From Hydrangea macrophylla (Eukaryota > Streptophyta > Magnoliopsida > Cornales > Hydrangeaceae): a stretch of DNA of 64,000 nt. The stretch lies in assembly GCA_033977485.1 (NCBI GenBank), contig CM066997.1, positions 81,128,634-81,192,633 of the forward strand, read 5' to 3'. Positions 58,098-64,000 of the stretch are shown here, one piece after another (the first letter of the stretch is position 1; the number at the start of each line of letters is the position of its first letter). The notes beneath the pieces are model-generated. The model did not search any database. It had not been told where the DNA came from and saw only the letters and a program-made list of their open reading frames with translations. Position numbers and translations under genes: made by a program.

Positions 58098-60547
58098 TCT
58101 CACGCCCTGAAGTACCAAAAATTGGGAAAAATCAAATTTCCTTTCTGGCTTCTTAGGTACGTGGTTGGTTGAATTCTCTGATTGTTCCACAATTCAAGAT
58201 AAACTAGCGGAAGCATTAAATTAAAACCTAACATAAGAATTATCGATTATAGACCCTTGTTCCGAACATCATTGTCTTAGGTACTATGGCCATTACAAAC
58301 TAAACCAAAAAATACAAGAGTTTTATTTATTACAAGACCAAACAAAAACTTGTTATTATCTAACTAGCATAATAACATCCGTCTTCTCCTGGGTTCTCTT
58401 CCACTTTGTGCTCTTTGGTACCTACGACACCATACTCAGGAAAGCTGGATGAAGTGTCCAGGGTATAAAACATCATCATCTTGCGAAAGCTGAGTGAATA
58501 CAAAAGTTCACAAAAATACTAGTATAAGTGGTAAAATAATTTTGGAAATATTTATGAAAGTATTTTACAACTCGAAGCCATATTTCAAAGCATTATGTGT
58601 TGAAAGATTTATGAGTATAACGAGTATCATTATTAATCACAAGGGATGCATAGAGTATATTTCCTTACGACTTGACTAGACTTATGGACTTTGGATCCAT
58701 TTGGTTACCATCCCATCTCTCATTGTTGACGTATAACTTTTATTTAGTATTTCATTACTCGGAATGGTGTACCTATACAGCCGCTTGATTAGTTTATCAT
58801 CGTACCTTCTAGGCCGCTTAGTCCTCACGGGAGCCAAGATGATATCGTACCTTCCCCGACCAACTAAATCAAGATATTTACTTTACTCATTTTACTTGAA
58901 CAATAGTACCATTCCAGCCGAGTGATTAGTATACTATCATACCTTTCCTGGCCGCTTGGTCCCCATGGGACCCAAGATAGCATCTTACCATTCTTGGTTG
59001 AATAAAATCACTATTATTTGATTAACCACTTTTCTAGTTATACCACTTGTTCTCTTTCTTTCACATAAGGACCTCTGCGGTTGACACCAAATGACTCTAT
59101 TTGAGTTCTTAACATGAAGTCTCTCAATACCAGTATATGCAAAGTCTGTAAATAATACCAATTTGACTTATAAAATTTCTACTAAATGAAATAAAGCATC
59201 ATTACATACTTTACAAGGTTCGGGAGTAACAGAAATGAGGTCAGAACAACTTAACCAGGATAGATACTACTTAAAATAGAAATATGTAGAAACTACTACA
59301 TAGGATCGATCTTGTTGGGATTGATCCTTGGCAGGATCGATCCTGGTAAGATTGATCTTACTCTTTGTATTTTGAAACTTGTTTTTCAATCATTTTGTAA
59401 AATTGATATGGCTATGTTTCAAACATGAAAAATATTTCTTTTATCTCCAAGTATCCGAAAGTACAATTTTCAACTCTTTTTAAAATCCTTTTAAAATTTA
59501 TAAAGTATGGTACTACTCCTAAAATACAAGGTACAAGTCAAATGGAAATCAGTACAACTAACATACAAGGGATCTTAACATCTTATAATATCATACCCAT
59601 GTCACACATACACATAGTACACATTTAATAGCAAGAAATGAAGTTATGGAAAAACTGGTCATAGGATCGATTCTGGTAGGATCGACTTCATAGGATCAAT
59701 CTTAAGAGGATCGATCCTGCAATTAAATTCTGGCAGACTTCTGAAAAACATAGCATAGTTCGTGGGTCTTCAAAATTCCCTTTTCAAACCGATTTTAAAG
59801 CTTGGAAAACAATATATACAAGTATTAGAGTGAGTTTAGGTGTTCACCTTGATCAATTGAAGTATTTATGGATTGAATTAAAGATTTTTCAGAGCTTTGA
59901 TTTCAAACTCCAATGGAGGTTCTTCTCCAAAACTTCTTCTTTCTCTCTGAAACTTCTCTTTATTTATTACAAAAATTAAAAGTGCTTGTATGTGTTCAAG
60001 TGAGGTCTAAGCATGGGTTTATATAGGAAAAGTTTGGGTCTTGATTCTCTCTCTACAATACACCCATATACAAGCAATAGAGCTATAATTGTAGCTTGTC
60101 TTAGGCCATCATGGTCTGAATTGAAGTGATGGATCACCCTTGCTTGATTTGAGAAGGAAAGGTCATGTGAAGTTTAAAGAATTTGGCCAATTGAGAGGGT
60201 TGTGGCCATGGGTATTGTAAGAGAGTGGCCAATGGAGGGCAAGAAGACCAGTGGGGTCTCATGGTGATCATCTGAAAAAGGTTCTGGGCATGGAAAAGAT
60301 GCAATAGGGGTGATGATGGCGATGTAGACTTGATTTGGCAATTTACTATTCGAATATGTGATTTGGAGAAGACGAAGCAAGGATCGATCCTATAAGGATT
60401 GATCTTTGTAGGATCGTTACCCTTAAATTTTAAAAGGTTTCCTTTTTATAAACAAAGGCAATAACTGCACACAAAATTTGGAAGCTAATACGAAATAATA
60501 TCATACTTTTTAAAAGAACAATACATAAGGATTTTCTAGGGGTTGCA
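58098..60547 (-). mobile_element. 3' LTR of a second Tekay-like chromovirus
   Basis: On the minus strand it starts TGCAACCCCTAG right after a purine run (AGATGGAGGAGAT) and the text TCGAGGACGAAATC, the usual end of Tekay/Del internal regions. It ends ...CAGGGCGTGAGA, near the expected CGTGACA. A CCTATATAAACCC TATA context lies on the minus strand at about 60007-60020. Three clusters of GGATCGATCC-type sites lie at 59303-59351, 59661-59720 and 60381-60416. Confidence 0.72.
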
Positions 60548-60639
60548 ATCTCCTCCATCTAATAAGGATTTCGTCCTCGAAATCAAGAATTGTCCAATCT
60601 TGAAACAACATTGAATATTTCATCCTCATTTCTGATTCT

Positions 60640-61490
60640 AGCTCTCATGAGGCTTCTCCTTCATTGTGATGTTTCCATTGTACTTTGACTAATGGAATTT
60701 CCTTGTTCTTTCACTTTTTGACGCCTTGATCCAAGATCCATATGGATCCTTCATAATAGGTGGCATTATCGTTAAATTCTATGTCTCTGAAGTCAATCTC
60801 TTGCTTTGGATTATGAATGCACTTCTTTAACATGTTAATATAAAATACATTGTGTACACCGGACAACTTAGGAGGTAGAGCGAGTCTGTATACCACCTTT
60901 CCAATGCTCTCTAAAATCTTAAAGGGTCCTATGTACCAAGGTGAAAGCTTTCTTTTTTAATTCAAATCTCACAACACCTCGTACTGGCAAAATTTTTAGG
61001 TGCACATGATCTCTGACTTGAAATTCTAAGTATTTGCATCTTTTGTCAGCATAGCTCTTTTGTCTACTTTGCTCCATATGCATCCTTTCCTTCATAATTC
61101 TATCTTTTCATTAGTTTTCTTAACCATATCAGGTCCAAGTAGTGGCCCATTACTTGTTTTAGTCCAACACAAGGGTGATCGAGATGACCTTCCATATAAT
61201 GCTTCGAATGGGGCCATGTTAATGCTTGAGTGATAACTATTATTGTAGCCAAACTCTATCAAGGGTAAGTTGCTTTCCCAACTCCCTTCAAAATCCATCA
61301 CACATGCTCTGAGCATGTCTTCCATCACTTGGTTGGTCCGTTCTGTTTGACCATCTATCTGGGGGTGGAAAGCAGACTCAACTTCAGTGACGTTCCTAAT
61401 GCGGCTTGCAAGCTTTCCCAGAATCTGGATATGAAGTGTGGGTTACTATCTGATACTATTGTGACAAGTATCCCCTATAAACTTACTATC
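60640..61490 (-). pseudogene. Chromovirus integrase/pol fragment of the second element
   Basis: Open pieces 61092-61328 (EDMLRACVMDFEGSWESNLPLIEFGYNN, then EALYGR) and 60711-60896 ([23 protein letters not shown]) match the integrase C-terminal half of the intact copies at 25155 and 35817. Upstream, near 61330-61490, a shifted frame still reads VTIVSD and FWESLQAALG. Frameshifts separate the blocks. Nothing upstream of the integrase core is seen, so the element is truncated at about 61490. Confidence 0.85.
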
Positions 61491-62484
61491 TACTATATGT
61501 AGAGCTGGCTCATTCTTTCATATGAGCAACAAAACAGAGTACCGGAAAATCATAGAACTAGAAGAGAGTTTCGCAGAGGGGGATAATAAAATTTTTTTTT
61601 TCTTTCTTTTTTTTTTTTGGGGGGGGGGGGGGAGGGAGGGGGTGGCTCATAATACTGAACTCTAATTCATCTCACTTAATGGAAATAGAGAAAGAAACAT
61701 GGAGGTGGAGGCACGACTTTAACTCGCGGACAAAATCCATCACCTAGCATGCATAGACCATCACGGTTTTCAAATCCAATCAGTCAGGTAAGTTCTTATT
61801 CTTCCTCCTTTTTGAAAAATACAGACGTATAGTACAAGTCAAGAGATCATCTAGTAATTAATGAGTAGAAAAGAACAAAACAAGTGACTGAACATTCCTT
61901 TGCCTGCCAAGTAGTGACTCTTTGATTCCAGCTCTTCACCTTAAGGATTGATCAAATCCTAGTGAGCACATGGGATTGAACCTCGCCTGATGGATTTGTG
62001 ACTCCCACAATTTCATTCAAAAACTAGAATGAGTTAATGCTTAAATCTTAGCAACTTTGTCAATCTACCAAACTATAGACTAAGGGTGAGAGAGAGAGGT
62101 TTCTGGGTAAATCTGAGTTTTGTGTAAAAATCCACAAAATGGCTACTGTCCTCAAAATTGTATTTTGTGTTAAAGTTCAATAACTTGAATTTTGAAAAGG
62201 CTACTACTTGCATGGAAAACTATATATAAAACCCATAACCACTAATTGGGTATTGCTTATACTTCTTGGTACAAAGACAAGCACTCTAAAACTTATGCAT
62301 TGTGGGTCGATAATTCCTAAAAACTTTAAAGTTCCATTTGGCAACAACTTTGAATGTTTTTATGCTTGTGTGGTGCTTGTGGTTTTTATTATCTTATATT
62401 GCTCTCTTTGTGTGTCTCCTCAATGTCTTGAGGACTACTAAATAGTTGGGTTTCTTTTTCTTTTCTTTTTTTTTTTTCTGTACA
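61491..62484. other. AT-rich spacer with homopolymer block
   Basis: No gene. T-rich 61588-61619 is followed by a run of about 14 G and then AGGGAGGGGGTGG, to 61643. This is a candidate G-quadruplex and assembly-error site. The left end of the CACTA element may lie here, but I could not find a CACTA terminus. Confidence 0.5.
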
Positions 62485-63245
62485 GAAAAGGAGCAAGATT
62501 AACAAGGAAAATTGGGCAAAATTGAAGGTCTCGCACATTATGGGAACAAAGTCATTTTGTAGGGCTTGCCATGAGAAAGTAAGGATACTAAAATGTTTTA
62601 TAGTTTTCTAACCATACTTTGCTAACTAATATTGTAAACATATATATTTTAAATTGATAATAATACAACGAAACAAAGAGACTGAGGAGGAACCCGATAG
62701 AATTGAATTTTGGAAGATATGTCACTATAATGAAGAAAATGGGTGTTGGTCTGATCCAATTGCAGAAAAAATATATGTAAGATCATTTAATTAGTATTTT
62801 TTTTCTTCAAATTTTATTTCGTTTAAAATTTAATAGTATCTCTTTGCTCTCGAAGGAGGAAATGGTTAAGCTTCAGGCTCGTTCTGAACTAGAGGGAAAC
62901 CCGATGACTGTGGATGAAATATGTGATCAAGTTCTTGGGAGGAGGTCTGGATATGTACTTGGTCTTGGTCATGGTCGGAACCCCAAATCCACATTTTAGC
63001 GTCGTGACAATTTACAGGCATTTGAGGATGCTAGAAAAAGTACAGAGGTGGCTGAGAGACAAGCGACAACGTTAGGTGAGCAGCTTGAATCCTAGCAATT
63101 GCAAATCAAGAATCAAAAAATTGAAATCTCATCTCAAAAGACACACATAGATACTATCACAACTAGGCAAGGTGAGATGGATGCAATGTTATGTTCCATT
63201 CTATCAAATATGCAGCCTCCTATGCAAGTGCTTGCCTTTTCTTGA
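62485..63245 (+). pseudogene. CACTA (En/Spm) transposase-associated gene, broken
   Basis: Three putative exons are 62485-62578, 62679-62776 and 62837-63245, with GTAAG donors and AG acceptors. They give WAKLKVSHIMGTKSFCRACHEK, then EEEPDRIEFWKICHYNEENGCWSDPIAE, then a long piece with MTVDEICDQVLGRRSGYVLGLGHG. This is the plant Ptta/En/Spm (Transposase_24) domain with its coiled-coil C-terminus. In-frame stops at 62997-62999 and 63093-63095 break it. The 5' exons and the main catalytic transposase are not in the window. Confidence 0.82.
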
Positions 63246-63499
63246 TTTCCATGTTAACTGATGTGTTAGCTTAGAAAGTGCTTTTTTTATTTAGTATTAG
63301 ACGAATGATGATAGACTTTGGACTAAGCGGTATTTCATACTTGGTTTGATGTTGGACAAAATGGATTTGCAAAGTTGATTAGATTTTGTTTTTTTTAATC
63401 TTATTGGTATTTTTAGTTTTTGATAATGCAGATGTCGTGAATGATAATTTGCTTTTATGTGATTAATTATAATTGTTGATAGTAGAATGTACAGGAAAG

Positions 63500-63995
63500 T
63501 ATATCGATCTTATGGGGGCAAAAACAAAGAATGGTCACTGAAACTTGTCTGTGTAGTACACTTTTAGTGACCAACATATATGGTCACTAAATCATGTGAT
63601 TCTACAATTCACAGGATTTATTGATTGTCATAGTTCGTCCCTAATAAACACCTTCAACGGTCACTAAATCTTTTGCTATTTTGTGACCACAATTTTCGTC
63701 CCTACATGTTTTTTAGTATTTTTCTAAAAATAATTAAAAAAGGACAAATAGTGACGAATTCATATTTTAGTGACAAATTTTATTGGTATTTTGTGACAAA
63801 CAACGTCATCACTAAATATAATTTTATGTGACCAATAGATCTCGTCACTTGATTGGTCACAATATACTTTTAGCAACGGTGTTTCAGTGACCAGCTAGGG
63901 ACGAAGTATTCTTGGTCACTGCATATATCTAGTGACCATATTTTGATTTTTAGGGACGACATTCTTGGTCACTAAAGACCAATTTTGTAGTAGTG
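63500..63995. mobile_element. Right end of a CACTA transposon with subterminal repeats
   Basis: The block ends TTTTGTAGTAGTG, the inverse of CACTACTACAAAA, the standard CACTA terminus. Over the last 500 bp, GGTCACTA or TAGTGACC units recur many times in both orientations, as expected for subterminal transposase-binding repeats. The left end of the element is not found, and its target duplication cannot be checked. Confidence 0.85.
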
Positions 63996-64000
63996 CCCTA

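Noticed and set aside
63480..63600. GGTCACTAAA repeats read as a promoter element array
   Set aside because: Their two-orientation clustering up to a CACTACTACAAAA-type terminus is better explained as CACTA subterminal repeats.

Overview
The window is nuclear DNA from a flowering plant, most likely a eudicot. The evidence is an ATG8-interacting (ATI) gene with a phase-0 intron, S-receptor-type kinase remnants, tRNA-iMet-primed LTR retrotransposons of the copia, Tekay/Del and Tat/Ogre types, and many MITEs in AT-rich spacers. It holds one intact-looking host gene. Almost everything else is transposon or pseudogene.

Layout. 1-11471: a tandem array of three minus-strand SD2-5-like receptor kinase pseudogenes with shared spacers, unit about 2.6-2.7 kb. 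A decayed Ty1/copia element (4125-9326, target duplication CTTTT) sits in the second spacer, and the first spacer preserves the empty site. 11987-15219: a 3.2 kb solo LTR of Tat/Ogre type on the minus strand, flanked by CACGT. 15225-19783: MITE-rich spacer with a hAT-type MITE, a nested MITE pair and a copia integrase scrap. 19784-44297: a 24.5 kb Tekay/Del-type chromovirus arranged LTR-internal-LTR-internal-LTR, flanked as one unit by GGATC. Each internal part is exactly 6728 bp and holds two pre-gag ORFs that I do not recognise plus a full 1498-codon gag-pol with chromodomain. 45039-50055: the ATI gene on the minus strand, two coding exons separated by a 4.0 kb intron filled with DNA transposons and a TRIM solo LTR. 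50577-50890: a TRIM element. 51927-52320: a foldback repeat. 53438-58097 and 58098-61490: two defective minus-strand Tekay-like elements whose LTRs carry clusters of short palindromes. 62485-63995: the right half of a CACTA (En/Spm) element with a broken transposase-associated gene.

Working relationships. The compound chromovirus is the one element that looks recently active. Its coding regions are open in both copies and the two polyproteins differ at five residues, although the second copy has lost an RNase H active-site aspartate. Its three ORFs are each preceded by a related leader ending in an AG-GTA motif, which suggests one splice acceptor per ORF. The compound ends 736 bp from the stop codon of ATI, in tail-to-tail orientation.

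The least explained items are the pre-gag ORFs (the second has an internally duplicated domain and an acidic tail), their reiterated leaders, the four hairpin repeats in each LTR, and the palindrome arrays in the two degenerate LTR families.
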